DNA of 64,000 nucleotides. Source: Oceanobacillus salinisoli (GTDB lineage: Bacteria; Bacillota; Bacilli; Bacillales; Amphibacillaceae). Both the position numbers and the translations under genes were made by a program. The stretch is from the NCBI RefSeq assembly GCF_009733865.1, contig NZ_WOFB01000001.1:1-64000 (forward strand), in the 5' to 3' direction. The notes beneath the pieces are model-generated. The model saw nothing but the letters and a program-made list of their open reading frames with translations, was not told the origin of the DNA and searched no databases. Of the stretch, positions 18,033-27,740 are shown piece after piece; the first letter of the stretch is position 1; each line of letters begins with the position of its first letter.

Positions 18033-18875
18033 TTTTTGATACAATTTCTGATTCCCGCTAATTACATTATAACTGTCTGCACGATCTGTATAGGAAATGG
18101 TTTCTTTGTCACCAAGTCCAAGAATGCCAAACATTCTTAAGCTTTCATAAAAGAGTTCCTGAACTTTTTTTTGTAAATCCTTATTAAAATAAATAAGAAC
18201 ATTTCTGCATAAAATGACATGAAATTCATTAAATGATCGGTCAGTCACAAGGTTATGCTGGGCAAAAACTATATTTTTGGTGAGAAAGGGATGAAACTGA
18301 ACCCCATTATTGGTAGCTGTATAGTACTCCGAAAAGGCAAGCTTTCCCCCCGCTTGAATGTAGTTATTCGTATACTTTTTCATGTGTTCTAACGGGAAGT
18401 ACCCCTTTTTTGCTATTTTAAGCACATGCGTATTGATGTCTGTTGCATAAATCTTGGTTCGATCATATAACCCTTCCTCTTGAAGTAAGATGGCCATGGA
18501 ATAAACTTCTTCCCCTGTTGCACAGCCTGCATGCCAAATTCGAATCGAAGGATAGGTTCGTAATAAAGGGATAACCTTTTCACGGAAGTGCAGGAAGAAC
18601 ATCGGGTCACGAAACATTTCCGTAACATTAATCGAAAAGTCAGCAATAAGCCTTTGCATGCATGCGGAATTATGCAGTACTTTATCCAGCAGTGCCAGAA
18701 TGCTAGGCAGCTTTTCTGCGTGAGCCCGATGCCATATTCTTCTCCTAATCGACTGATAAGCATAATCTCTGTAATCGTACCCGTACCATTCATAAATGGC
18801 ACGTAAAAACAGCTCAATTTCCAGTTTCTCTAAATCTTCGTAGGAAGATTTCATGCTATTTGTCGTATGATTCAT
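18024..18875 (-). CDS. CheR-type protein-glutamate methyltransferase
   Basis: A 283-residue S-adenosylmethionine-dependent methyltransferase that by homology methylates receptor glutamates. It has an N-terminal helical CheR domain (to about 85). The SAM-binding domain carries IRIWHAGCATGEEVYSMAI, ATDIN and ILCRNVLIYFN, all canonical. The open frame reaches back to 18923, inside the kinase gene, but the ATG at 18875 has GGGAT seven bases upstream and is preferred. It is last in a minus-strand signalling operon. The stop codon lies inside the right end of a family-1 element, so the native C-terminus was probably changed by the insertion. Partner receptors are not in the window; the hybrid kinase next door is a plausible functional partner. 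Confidence 0.88.
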   Translation of the reverse strand: MNHTTNSMKSSYEDLEKLEIELFLRAIYEWYGYDYRDYAYQSIRRRIWHRAHAEKLPSILALLDKVLHNSACMQRLIADFSINVTEMFRDPMFFLHFREKVIPLLRTYPSIRIWHAGCATGEEVYSMAILLQEEGLYDRTKIYATDINTHVLKIAKKGYFPLEHMKKYTNNYIQAGGKLAFSEYYTATNNGVQFHPFLTKNIVFAQHNLVTDRSFNEFHVILCRNVLIYFNKDLQKKVQELFYESLRMFGILGLGDKETISYTDRADSYNVISGNQKLYQKIK

Positions 18876-18903
18876 ATCGTTTATCCCATCTTTATCGATC
18901 TTT

Positions 18904-21900
18904 TTAAACATTTTGATCTTCAAATAACCAGACGTTAATTAGCGAAATAAGTTGATCTGGATCAATTGGTTTTACAATATAATCTGATGCTCCTGCTTCC
19001 AGGCTTCTTTCGCGATCTTCATTCATTGCTTTTGCGGTGACGGCTATAATTGGCAGATCTTTATAGCTAGGCATATTACGTATTTTAATTATTGCTTCAT
19101 TTCCATCCATTTCTGGCATCATAATATCCATTAAAATTAAATCAATGGCTGTATCCATTTTTAGAATATCGAGAGCTTCTAAGCCATTTTCAGCAAAGAT
19201 AACTTCCATGCCGGATAATTCGAGAATACTTGATAATGCATAGACATTCCGGACATCATCATCAACAAGAAGAATTCTTTTTCCTGAAAGTCCAGAATCG
19301 GCCGGATTTTGCTCGGTATCCAGTATTTCCAGGTTTAAAGGTTCCGGGCTGTCCTGATATAAATATAACTCGAGCTCCTCTTTGAGTCTTCGAGGTGATT
19401 GCTCATCTTTAATGATGATGGTCTGTGCATACTTATTTAGATATAGCTCTTCTTTTGACGTCAAGTCGCGTCCGGTGTACACAAAGATTTTCAGATTTCT
19501 ATTAGCGTTATTTTCCATAATCTTTTCGAGCAATTGGAAGCCGGATGTATCTGTTAGGCCCAGATCTAATATGATACAGTCAAAGGAATCACGTTTTAAT
19601 TCTTCCAATGCCTCTGAACCGGACGATACGGCTTTCATGATGATATCCATATCACCAATGAGCTCCATCATACTATTTCGCTGAATTTTATCATCATCCA
19701 CGATTAATAATCGCTTAATATGCCCGTTATCTTCTTCAGGAGCAGGTGTCTCTTCTTCCTTCACTGTTTTCGTTAAAGGTTCTTTTGGTACAGAATCTAT
19801 CTCTTCCACCGATGCAGCAGCTTCTTCAGTTAGTTTCGGAGATGCTGGCTGATAATCCTCATCATAATCACCAATATAAAAGATGAATGTGCTACCTTGC
19901 CCTTCTTCACTCTCTACAGTGATGCTGCCGCCTAACAGAGAAGCGATTTCTTTGCTGATGGATAGACCGAGTCCGGTACCGCCGAATTTGCGGCTGGTTG
20001 TACCATCTGCTTGTTGAAAGGCTTCAAAAATGAGTTCCTGGTTTTCTTTTGAGATGCCCGTTCCGGTATCATGGACAGTAAAAACAAACATCGGTTGTTG
20101 ACCAGAGGACTGATCATATCCAATCCTTAAAGCGACATTACCTTTCTTGGTAAATTTAAAGGCATTTCCAAGAAGGTTTTTAAGTACCTGCTGTATTTTA
20201 ACTTCATCTGAATAAATAGAAGTTGGTACATCCGAATTAACCGTAATATCAAAGTCTAATTTCTTATCATTTGCCACGGGTCGAAAATGGCTTTCCACAT
20301 ATTCGGCTAAATTAGTTATCGACACCGAGCCAGGATGAACATCCATCTTCCCTGATTCAATTTTAGAAAGGTCTAATATATCATTGATAAGAACTAATAA
20401 ATCTTTTCCGGAAGAATGAATCGTTTTCGCATATTCCACTTGTTTTTCAGATAGCTTTCCATCCATATTATCAGATAACAAGCTGGACAAAATCAACATA
20501 CTATTTAATGGAGTTCGAAGTTCATGGGACATATTTGCAAGAAATTCGGATTTGTATCTTGAACTTAGTGCAAGTTGCTTGGCTCTTTCTTCCAATTCCA
20601 CCTTCGTTTGTTCCAGTTCATTATTCTTTTGCTCGTACTTTTGATTTTGTTCTCTTAAGGTATTTGCCTTTTCTTCCAGTTCAGCATTGGTTTGTTCGAG
20701 TTCTTCCTGCTGAGCTTGAAGCTTCTCTTCTGATTGTCGCAATGCTATTGTCTGTTGCTCCAGTTCCTCATTAGTCGTTCGAAGTTCATCCTGCTGGGTT
20801 TGTAATTCTTCGGACTGTGCCTGAACTTCTTCTGTTAAGGCTTGGGATTCTTCTAAAGCTTTTGCTAATCTGATTCGACTATTAATACTTTCCAGCATAA
20901 TTCCCATGTCTTCAATAACTTCCTCCAGAAAGTCCTGTTCCATTTCAGAAAAGACCTTAAAGGATGCAATCTCCAGTACGGCTATGACATCCCCTTCGAA
21001 CAAAATAGGGAGGACATAAATAGTTAATGGAGGAGCCTCGCCCAAGCCTGATTGAACAGTAATATAGTCTGATGGAACATTGGATAAAATAATTGGCGTT
21101 TTTTCAAGTACGGCTTGGCCGATTATCCCTTCCCCTGGATGTAGCTCATTCGTGACATGTTTTCTTTCCTTAAATGCATAGGAAGCACGTAGTTTAAATA
21201 CGGTATCTTCGTCAGACCCAACTTCTTCTTTCATATAAAACACGGCATGACTTCCTCCAACTAAAGGAACAACCTTGGAAAGAAATGTTTCGGCTAGGGA
21301 TTTAATGGACTTCAGGCCACTAAGACTCGTAGTAACCTCTGCTAAATTCGTTTTTGTCCATATGATATCTTTTTCCCGCTCTCTTTGTTCGGAAACAGAG
21401 GCGGTCATTCGATTAAAGGATTTCGCAACTTCATCTATTTCATCATTGTCAATGACTTCTACCTTTTTACTCAAATCTTCCTCGCCAGCAGCGATTCTAC
21501 TCATGATGCTGGAAACCTTATTTAATCTGGACGTTAGTGACCATACAGCTCTAAATAAAACAATCATAATTAAAAAGATTGCGGCTGCTAATATGACAAA
21601 CTCGATGACAATATCCCTATTAAAATCGGATTTAACAGTTTGTAGAGAGGTATGCATATTTTCTTCAAAAGTAGAGGAAATTTCAGAGACTAGATCGAAA
21701 AATTCCTCATGCAGGTCATTAGAATATTCATCCATTAAAACAGTAGCTTCTTCCCGATTTCCATTAGTAGCGTGTGTAATCAGTTGATTTTTATAATCGT
21801 TAAATTCCTGGTTCACCTCGGTTAGTTCTCGAACTAGAGCCTGTTGATTTTCGGTGTAGGCAAGGGATTCCAATGAAGCAATATTTTCTGTTATCCGGTT

Positions 21901-22158
21901 ACTGGTCGTTTGGATATTGCTTATTTCCTCTTGCAGGGACGCATCATCCTGGAAGATTAGCAGATTTCTCAGGCCAATTGCTTCATTTTTTAAATCCCGA
22001 TGTATGGATTCGACCATGATAGAAAGGTCATAGTTTACTTCTAGTGAATCGCTCATTTCATTAAAATTCGCCACTTGAAACCTTCCAGTACCAATTAGAA
22101 GAATCAGAAGGATAGGCAAAGTACTGAGTGCCAAGAGCAATTTTGTTTTTATTTTCAA
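18904..22158 (-). CDS. Hybrid histidine kinase: 4-helix sensor, HAMP, GAF, HisKA, HATPase, two receivers
   Basis: A 1084-residue membrane sensor kinase. TM1 is at 7-27, followed by an extracellular helical bundle (about 30-180), TM2 at about 183-207, HAMP to about 262 and GAF about 285-430. A glutamine-rich coiled coil runs from about 435 to 535. HisKA has the phospho-acceptor H545 in FLANMSHELRTP. The ATPase has N665, DTGTGIS and GGTGLGLSIS. Two receiver domains follow, with likely phospho-aspartates D865 and D1011. The second receiver is canonical (DIMMPEMDG); the first is less so (DLGLTDTSG). The start is TTG with AGAAGGG about ten bases upstream. It lies 52 bp after a GGDEF-EAL response regulator. 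The signal sensed is unknown. Confidence 0.93.
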   Translation of the reverse strand: MKIKTKLLLALSTLPILLILLIGTGRFQVANFNEMSDSLEVNYDLSIMVESIHRDLKNEAIGLRNLLIFQDDASLQEEISNIQTTSNRITENIASLESLAYTENQQALVRELTEVNQEFNDYKNQLITHATNGNREEATVLMDEYSNDLHEEFFDLVSEISSTFEENMHTSLQTVKSDFNRDIVIEFVILAAAIFLIMIVLFRAVWSLTSRLNKVSSIMSRIAAGEEDLSKKVEVIDNDEIDEVAKSFNRMTASVSEQREREKDIIWTKTNLAEVTTSLSGLKSIKSLAETFLSKVVPLVGGSHAVFYMKEEVGSDEDTVFKLRASYAFKERKHVTNELHPGEGIIGQAVLEKTPIILSNVPSDYITVQSGLGEAPPLTIYVLPILFEGDVIAVLEIASFKVFSEMEQDFLEEVIEDMGIMLESINSRIRLAKALEESQALTEEVQAQSEELQTQQDELRTTNEELEQQTIALRQSEEKLQAQQEELEQTNAELEEKANTLREQNQKYEQKNNELEQTKVELEERAKQLALSSRYKSEFLANMSHELRTPLNSMLILSSLLSDNMDGKLSEKQVEYAKTIHSSGKDLLVLINDILDLSKIESGKMDVHPGSVSITNLAEYVESHFRPVANDKKLDFDITVNSDVPTSIYSDEVKIQQVLKNLLGNAFKFTKKGNVALRIGYDQSSGQQPMFVFTVHDTGTGISKENQELIFEAFQQADGTTSRKFGGTGLGLSISKEIASLLGGSITVESEEGQGSTFIFYIGDYDEDYQPASPKLTEEAAASVEEIDSVPKEPLTKTVKEEETPAPEEDNGHIKRLLIVDDDKIQRNSMMELIGDMDIIMKAVSSGSEALEELKRDSFDCIILDLGLTDTSGFQLLEKIMENNANRNLKIFVYTGRDLTSKEELYLNKYAQTIIIKDEQSPRRLKEELELYLYQDSPEPLNLEILDTEQNPADSGLSGKRILLVDDDVRNVYALSSILELSGMEVIFAENGLEALDILKMDTAIDLILMDIMMPEMDGNEAIIKIRNMPSYKDLPIIAVTAKAMNEDRERSLEAGASDYIVKPIDPDQLISLINVWLFEDQNV

Positions 22159-22210
22159 CGTGTTTCATCCCTTCTAATGAGGAAGATATTATGAAGGTGT
22201 TCTCCTGTTT

Positions 22211-24706
22211 TTAATTGGAGATATCCCCCTCGTTAATACAAATTTGATAGACCATTGCCATTGCTTGTGCACGATCATTCACATCAAGTTTTTGGAAAAT
22301 CTTGGATATATGATTTTTAACCGTATGTTCACTAATAAATAGCTTTTCGGAAATTTCCTTATTACTTAAGCCGGCTAAAATCAATTCAAACACTTCCAAT
22401 TCTCTGGATGTAGTTTGATAGATTTCCTTTATTTGTTCCAAAGCATTTTCGATGACATTTTGTTTCGTTACCTCTTCTGGAATTGTAGCAGATACTTCGG
22501 CAAGGACGGGACCTTGTTTTTCCGTATGAAGGAATAGGGATGGGTCACCTTGTAAAATGGCTTCTGTAAAATGATCTAACGGAACAGGTGGACTGAATAA
22601 ATATCCCTGAACTTCCTCACAGTCCTGACCTTTTAAGAAAGCCAATTGTTCCTCGGTTTCAACCCCTTCAGCGATAACGTTCAGATTCAATGATTTTGCC
22701 AGAGAAATAATGGTGGTAATAATCGAGCGGTTTTCATTGGTTTTATCTGATATTCCTTTAACAAACGACTGGTCGATTTTCAACGTATTTAAAGGCAGCC
22801 TTCCTAAATAATGTAAAGAAGAATAGCCCGTTCCAAAATCATCAATGCTAATGGAAATGCCCATATCGCGTAACTTTTGTAAGGTTTTCGTTGTCAATTC
22901 TTCATTTTTTAGCAGTACTGTTTCCGTTAACTCAATTTCCAGCAGATTTGGATCTACACCCGTTTCTTGAAGAAGTTGTTCGATGTTATCGATTAAATTC
23001 GTTTGCAAAAATTGCCTTGCTGAAAAATTAACGGCGATTTGAATAGGTGCTATCCCAGATTCTTGCCATGTCCGAATTTGTTCACAAACGGTTCTCAATA
23101 CCCACTCACCAATTTTAATAATTTGTCCCGTTTCTTCTGCTAAGGGGATAAATTCCATCGGCCTGACCATTCCCCAGTTTGGATGATTCCAGCGAATTAA
23201 AGCTTCCGCACTAACTACTTTTTGTGATTCCAAGTTTACTCGAGGCTGATAAAAAAGTTCGAATTCTTTATTCTCTATGGCTCTGCGCAAATCATTTTGC
23301 ATGATAAAGGAACGATAGGATTGCATATTCATCCCCGAATGGAAGACATTGTAGTTGTTCTTGCCTTGCTCCTTTGCACGGTAAAGGGCGGTGTCTGCGT
23401 TTTTCAACAGTTCAATGGCATGATCGCCATCATATGGGAACATGCTTAAGCCAATGCTCGTTGTCAGATACAGTTCATATTTATCAATAAGCATTGGTTT
23501 TTGAAAGGCCTCTATAATGCGTTCGGCAACCTCCAATGAACCTTCTCGATCTGTATTCGGTAAAAGAACACTAAATTCATCCCCGCTGATTCTTGCAACA
23601 AAATCACCTTCCCTTACGTTGGTATGAAGGCGTTTGGAAACTTCGCGAAGCACACAGTCACCCATCATGTGGCCAAGTGAATCGTTAATATATTTAAAGC
23701 GATCCATGTCTAAAAACATGACACCAAAGGTTTCATTGAACTGTTTTGCATGTCTTAAAATTTCAGTGAGGTTGACATTTAAGGATCTCCTATTTGGTAA
23801 ATCGGTTAGAAAGTCATGATATGCCATGTGTTTCACTAATTCTTCATTTTTCTTTTGTTTGGTAATATCACGTATTGTGCAAGCAATAAGATGCTCATCA
23901 TCTACAACCTTCAAGCCAATTTGAATTTCAGCTAAGAAGGACGTTCCATTCCTTCGTGTTACATCGAGTTCTTTTTGTTTCTCTATCCCGCTTAAACTGC
24001 CGATATGCTTAATAGTAGATACTAGTTTCGCAATAAATCGTTTCGAATCCTCGTATGTAAATAAGATGGAAATATTTTTTCCGATAAGGTCAGATTCATC
24101 ATAATGAAACATCTGTTTAACAGATGGGTTAATTTTTAAAATGATGCCATCTTTATCAAGAATGAGCATCGAATCAATGGAAGTTTCATTGATAACATTA
24201 GCCAGTTCTTCAGATAAACGTAACTTTCCGGCCGTTTCAGTTAGCTGAGTATTGGTTTTTTCCAGCTGGCTGGTTTTCTCTTTTAATTCTTCTGCCTGAT
24301 AGATAAGTTGCTGTTTCATTTTATAAATTTCAACAAAGCCTTCTACTTTTGCTTTTAAAATGAGTGGATCCACCGGTTTTAATATATAATCTATCGCACC
24401 AACAGAATACCCCATAAAGATATGCTCGGATTCCATGTTGTTCGCTGTAATAAACAAGATAGGAATATCCTTTGTTTTTTCACGAGCCTTTATGATTTTA
24501 GCGGTGCTGAAACCATCCATTCCAGGCATTTGGACATCCAATAAAATCAGTGCTACTTTATGTTTTAATAAATATTTAAGGGCTTCCTCACCAGAGGAAG
24601 CCTTAATTAAATGGTACTCATCCTTTTCAATGATGGCTTCAATGGATAATAGATTTTCAGGTCGATCATCAACTAGAAGTATATTTATTTTTTCATCCTT
24701 ATGCAT
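22211..24706 (-). CDS. Response regulator REC-PAS-GGDEF-EAL-LuxR HTH
   Basis: An 831-residue cytoplasmic protein joining c-di-GMP turnover to a DNA-binding tail. The receiver (about 8-120) has its phospho-aspartate in LLDVQMPGMDG. A coiled coil and PAS (about 170-285) follow. GGDEF (about 295-460) has SGDEF at the active site and an intact inhibitory RxxD (REGD) five residues before it. EAL (about 480-725) has EALIRWNHP, ITETVLL, DDFGTGYSS, KIDQSF and AEGVETEEQ, so phosphodiesterase residues are present. The last 65 residues are a LuxR-type helix-turn-helix (GLSNKEISEKLFISEHTVKNH). The start has GAGGT about nine bases upstream. The adjacent hybrid kinase is the obvious partner. Confidence 0.93.
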   Translation of the reverse strand: MHKDEKINILLVDDRPENLLSIEAIIEKDEYHLIKASSGEEALKYLLKHKVALILLDVQMPGMDGFSTAKIIKAREKTKDIPILFITANNMESEHIFMGYSVGAIDYILKPVDPLILKAKVEGFVEIYKMKQQLIYQAEELKEKTSQLEKTNTQLTETAGKLRLSEELANVINETSIDSMLILDKDGIILKINPSVKQMFHYDESDLIGKNISILFTYEDSKRFIAKLVSTIKHIGSLSGIEKQKELDVTRRNGTSFLAEIQIGLKVVDDEHLIACTIRDITKQKKNEELVKHMAYHDFLTDLPNRRSLNVNLTEILRHAKQFNETFGVMFLDMDRFKYINDSLGHMMGDCVLREVSKRLHTNVREGDFVARISGDEFSVLLPNTDREGSLEVAERIIEAFQKPMLIDKYELYLTTSIGLSMFPYDGDHAIELLKNADTALYRAKEQGKNNYNVFHSGMNMQSYRSFIMQNDLRRAIENKEFELFYQPRVNLESQKVVSAEALIRWNHPNWGMVRPMEFIPLAEETGQIIKIGEWVLRTVCEQIRTWQESGIAPIQIAVNFSARQFLQTNLIDNIEQLLQETGVDPNLLEIELTETVLLKNEELTTKTLQKLRDMGISISIDDFGTGYSSLHYLGRLPLNTLKIDQSFVKGISDKTNENRSIITTIISLAKSLNLNVIAEGVETEEQLAFLKGQDCEEVQGYLFSPPVPLDHFTEAILQGDPSLFLHTEKQGPVLAEVSATIPEEVTKQNVIENALEQIKEIYQTTSRELEVFELILAGLSNKEISEKLFISEHTVKNHISKIFQKLDVNDRAQAMAMVYQICINEGDISN

Positions 24707-24848
24707 TCTGATTTACCTCTTTCCTAAGGAGAAATTTTTAATATACATATAGAGTATCATAATCATGGGAAAATGGGTCTATTATTTTTCAGAATTTAAT
24801 TCAAATTTAATCCATTTTTTGCCATAGGGAAAAGGGGCATGCTAATCA

Positions 24849-27494
24849 TCAGGTTTCTCGCCGTGAATTGGGTGATTCTACCTCATTTCGAATTTTTTTC
24901 TTGTTTAAGTAAATAAATCGGTCTTCGTTCAGAATATTGCTATTTGGAACAAAGGGACTGCGGCGTATTTGAACGGAAAGCTGATTTAGAATCTTGATTA
25001 ACTGATCTCTTTCCTTATTATCCATATTAAATTCGATTCCATATTCAAAGGATCCTTTGATTTCTTCTTTCCAGACTACTTTTCCAATCACAACTATATT
25101 TTCATCCAATATAGTTATTTTAAATTGGTAGGTGATATCAAATTGAACGGGCAATTGAATATTCGAAAGAAAACGTAAGCCCCCTGGGCCAATATCTTCT
25201 ATTAATACTTCGGTTGTTCCAACATTTACTTTTTTCTCTTGCAAGGCAATTAATGTCATATTGGCACGAATTGGAAATGTTAATGGAATTCTAAAATACT
25301 TTCTCCGATTCGGCGTTTTGTTAGAACCATCATGCTGTTCGATTTTTAAAATCATCCTTTTTAGAAGCTCTTGAAATTGATGAACTGGAACGGGCTTGCT
25401 AAATATATATCCTTGAATTTCGTGACATTCCTGTTGTTTGAGGAATGCTAACTGGCTAATGGTTTCCACCCCTTCAGCAACTACATCTATATTTAAACCT
25501 TTTGACATATAGATAATCGATTTAATAATGACTTCCATTTTTTCGGATTTTGTAATCTGTTTAATGAAAGAACGGTCGATTTTAACAAGATCAATCGGAA
25601 ACTGATAAAGATAGGAAAGGGATGAATAACCTGTCCCAAAGTCATCTAATGCAATTTTGATTCCTAATTCTCTTAAATATTCAAAGGCACTCGTTATCGA
25701 TTGCTTGTACTGAATTAAAGTTGTTTCCGTTATCTCAAATTGAATGAGAGTTGGGTCTGTGTTTGTCTCCTGTAATATTGCATTGATTGTTTCTTTCCAA
25801 TCACTTTTCATAAATCGCTGTGCCGAAACGTTAATGGAAATCGGAACAACGGAGAGATTCTCTTTTTCCCATTCTTTTAAATAGAGACATGTCTGCTGAA
25901 GTACCCAATCGGCAATATCATTTACAAAACCGGTTTCTTCTGAAAGTGGTATAAATTCTGCCGGTGATACGAGTCCCCAAATCGGATGCTCCCAACGAAT
26001 AAGCGCTTCAGCACTGACGATCTTTCCTGTTGTGTCTACACGGGGCTGGTAATAAATCCGTAATTGGTTGTTATCAATGGATTTCCTCAAGTCTTTTTCC
26101 AGGTGATATTGTTTATATGAATCGATATTTAAGGAAGTGGAATAAATTTGAAACGTATTTTTTCCGTTATTTTTGGCACGACTTAGGGCAATATCTGTAT
26201 TTTTCATCAACTCCTCGGCTGAGTGTCCATTATCCGGATAGGAACTAATTCCGACGCTTGCCGTCACGTATAATTCAAATCCATCTATCAGAAATGGCTT
26301 GGAAAGAGCATGTTTAATCGATTTTGCTATAGTAATTGGAAAATCATTTTCCTTATAATCCCAAAGCAATATGCCAAATTCATCGCCATCCGTCTTTGCT
26401 AAAAGTGAAGATGCATTTAATAAACCGTTAATTCGCTGACTAATTTCCTGCAATAATTTATCACCGATTACTTGACCAATGGAGTTATTAATGTTTCGAA
26501 ATCGATCCAAATCCAAATACATGATAGAAAACATTTCGTCTTTTTGCTTGGAACGTTCAATAAGGGAAACGAGTTTTTCATCAAAAAAGGTTCGATTTGG
26601 AAGATCGGTTAAGGAGTCATGAAAGGCCAGATGTTTGATTTTTTCTTCATACTCCTTCTGGTTACTAATATCTGTGATAATTCCATCAAGTCTCGTAAGA
26701 TTTCCGTCGTCATCATAAACTGGTAACATTTGATTTTGTATCCAGATGATTTTTCCGGTTTCGTGAATGATGCGATAACGGTATAAAAGCGTTTCACCAC
26801 TGTACATTTTTTTTAATTGTTCTTTGTATAACTCTTTGTCACTTGGATGAACAATCGATTCCCATATTATCTCGTTCTTCATACCTTCCCGATTATACCC
26901 GGTAATTGCTTCAATCCCTTTGGATATCCAAATATGAAAAGTGTCCAAGTCTTGTGTCCAAATACCTGCTTGTAAATTATTCGCTAGATTTTTTAATTTA
27001 CTTTCACTTTGATGAAGTTCTTCTTCCATATGCTTTTGATTAGAAATATCCTGAAAAACTCCAACAAATCGGACCGGTTTTCCTTTTTTATCCAGGATAA
27101 TTTCCCCACTTACATCGGCATAAATGGAAGTTCCATCTTTCCTGATAATCTGTGTTTCATAGTGAAAGTTCTTTTTCGCTTTAATGGATTGTAATAGCTG
27201 ATTACGATATTCCTCACGATAATCTGGATGAAAGGATTCTAGAAATCTTTCAAATGTCAGTTTGGTGGATGTACTTGATGTCATCTGAAATAGATCAACC
27301 AACTGATCAGATACATAGAGTTGATTCTTTGCAATGTTGTAATCCCAAACTCCCATCTTTCCGGCTTTTTGTACAAGTTCAAGATTATTTTCCATAGTTT
27401 TTACCTTATCCGCTAATAACGTGTCGTCCTCCAAGTCAGAAGACATATCCGGATTCTGGTTGTTTCTGTTAAGAAAGGAAAAGAAATTTTTCAT
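24849..27494 (-). CDS. PAS-PAS-GGDEF-EAL-PilZ protein
   Basis: An 881-residue cytoplasmic c-di-GMP protein. Two PAS domains with PAC extensions lie at about 35-155 and 165-285. GGDEF (about 290-455) has DGDEF at the active site and no RxxD inhibitory site, so cyclase activity is uncertain. EAL (about 470-715) keeps EALIRWEHP, ITETTLI, DDFGTGYSS, KIDRSF and AEGVET. The C-terminal PilZ domain (about 735-850) has the RxxxR motif as RKYFR, and EDIGPGG in place of the usual DxSxxG. It probably breaks down and senses c-di-GMP. The start is ATG with AAGGGG upstream. It is first in the apparent four-gene minus-strand operon, 142 bp before the next gene. Confidence 0.92.
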   Translation of the reverse strand: MKNFFSFLNRNNQNPDMSSDLEDDTLLADKVKTMENNLELVQKAGKMGVWDYNIAKNQLYVSDQLVDLFQMTSSTSTKLTFERFLESFHPDYREEYRNQLLQSIKAKKNFHYETQIIRKDGTSIYADVSGEIILDKKGKPVRFVGVFQDISNQKHMEEELHQSESKLKNLANNLQAGIWTQDLDTFHIWISKGIEAITGYNREGMKNEIIWESIVHPSDKELYKEQLKKMYSGETLLYRYRIIHETGKIIWIQNQMLPVYDDDGNLTRLDGIITDISNQKEYEEKIKHLAFHDSLTDLPNRTFFDEKLVSLIERSKQKDEMFSIMYLDLDRFRNINNSIGQVIGDKLLQEISQRINGLLNASSLLAKTDGDEFGILLWDYKENDFPITIAKSIKHALSKPFLIDGFELYVTASVGISSYPDNGHSAEELMKNTDIALSRAKNNGKNTFQIYSTSLNIDSYKQYHLEKDLRKSIDNNQLRIYYQPRVDTTGKIVSAEALIRWEHPIWGLVSPAEFIPLSEETGFVNDIADWVLQQTCLYLKEWEKENLSVVPISINVSAQRFMKSDWKETINAILQETNTDPTLIQFEITETTLIQYKQSITSAFEYLRELGIKIALDDFGTGYSSLSYLYQFPIDLVKIDRSFIKQITKSEKMEVIIKSIIYMSKGLNIDVVAEGVETISQLAFLKQQECHEIQGYIFSKPVPVHQFQELLKRMILKIEQHDGSNKTPNRRKYFRIPLTFPIRANMTLIALQEKKVNVGTTEVLIEDIGPGGLRFLSNIQLPVQFDITYQFKITILDENIVVIGKVVWKEEIKGSFEYGIEFNMDNKERDQLIKILNQLSVQIRRSPFVPNSNILNEDRFIYLNKKKIRNEVESPNSRRET

Positions 27495-27740
27495 TACAAT
27501 ACCCCTTTTTGTTATTTCATAAAAAAAACCGTATATTTATCCTAGTTCATATTGTGAAGCAAGAAAGGTTAAACGGCTATCACCCGGTTTTCTTATTTTT
27601 GAAGTGGTACATAGGAATGATAAGTAGGAAGGTATTCCTATAAAATTATTACTTAATCAGAAAATGATACTTGCAATAGAGTACGATTCATTGATTGTGC
27701 TAGAATAAGGTTAGAATGAAGTGGGATAGGGGTAATTATA

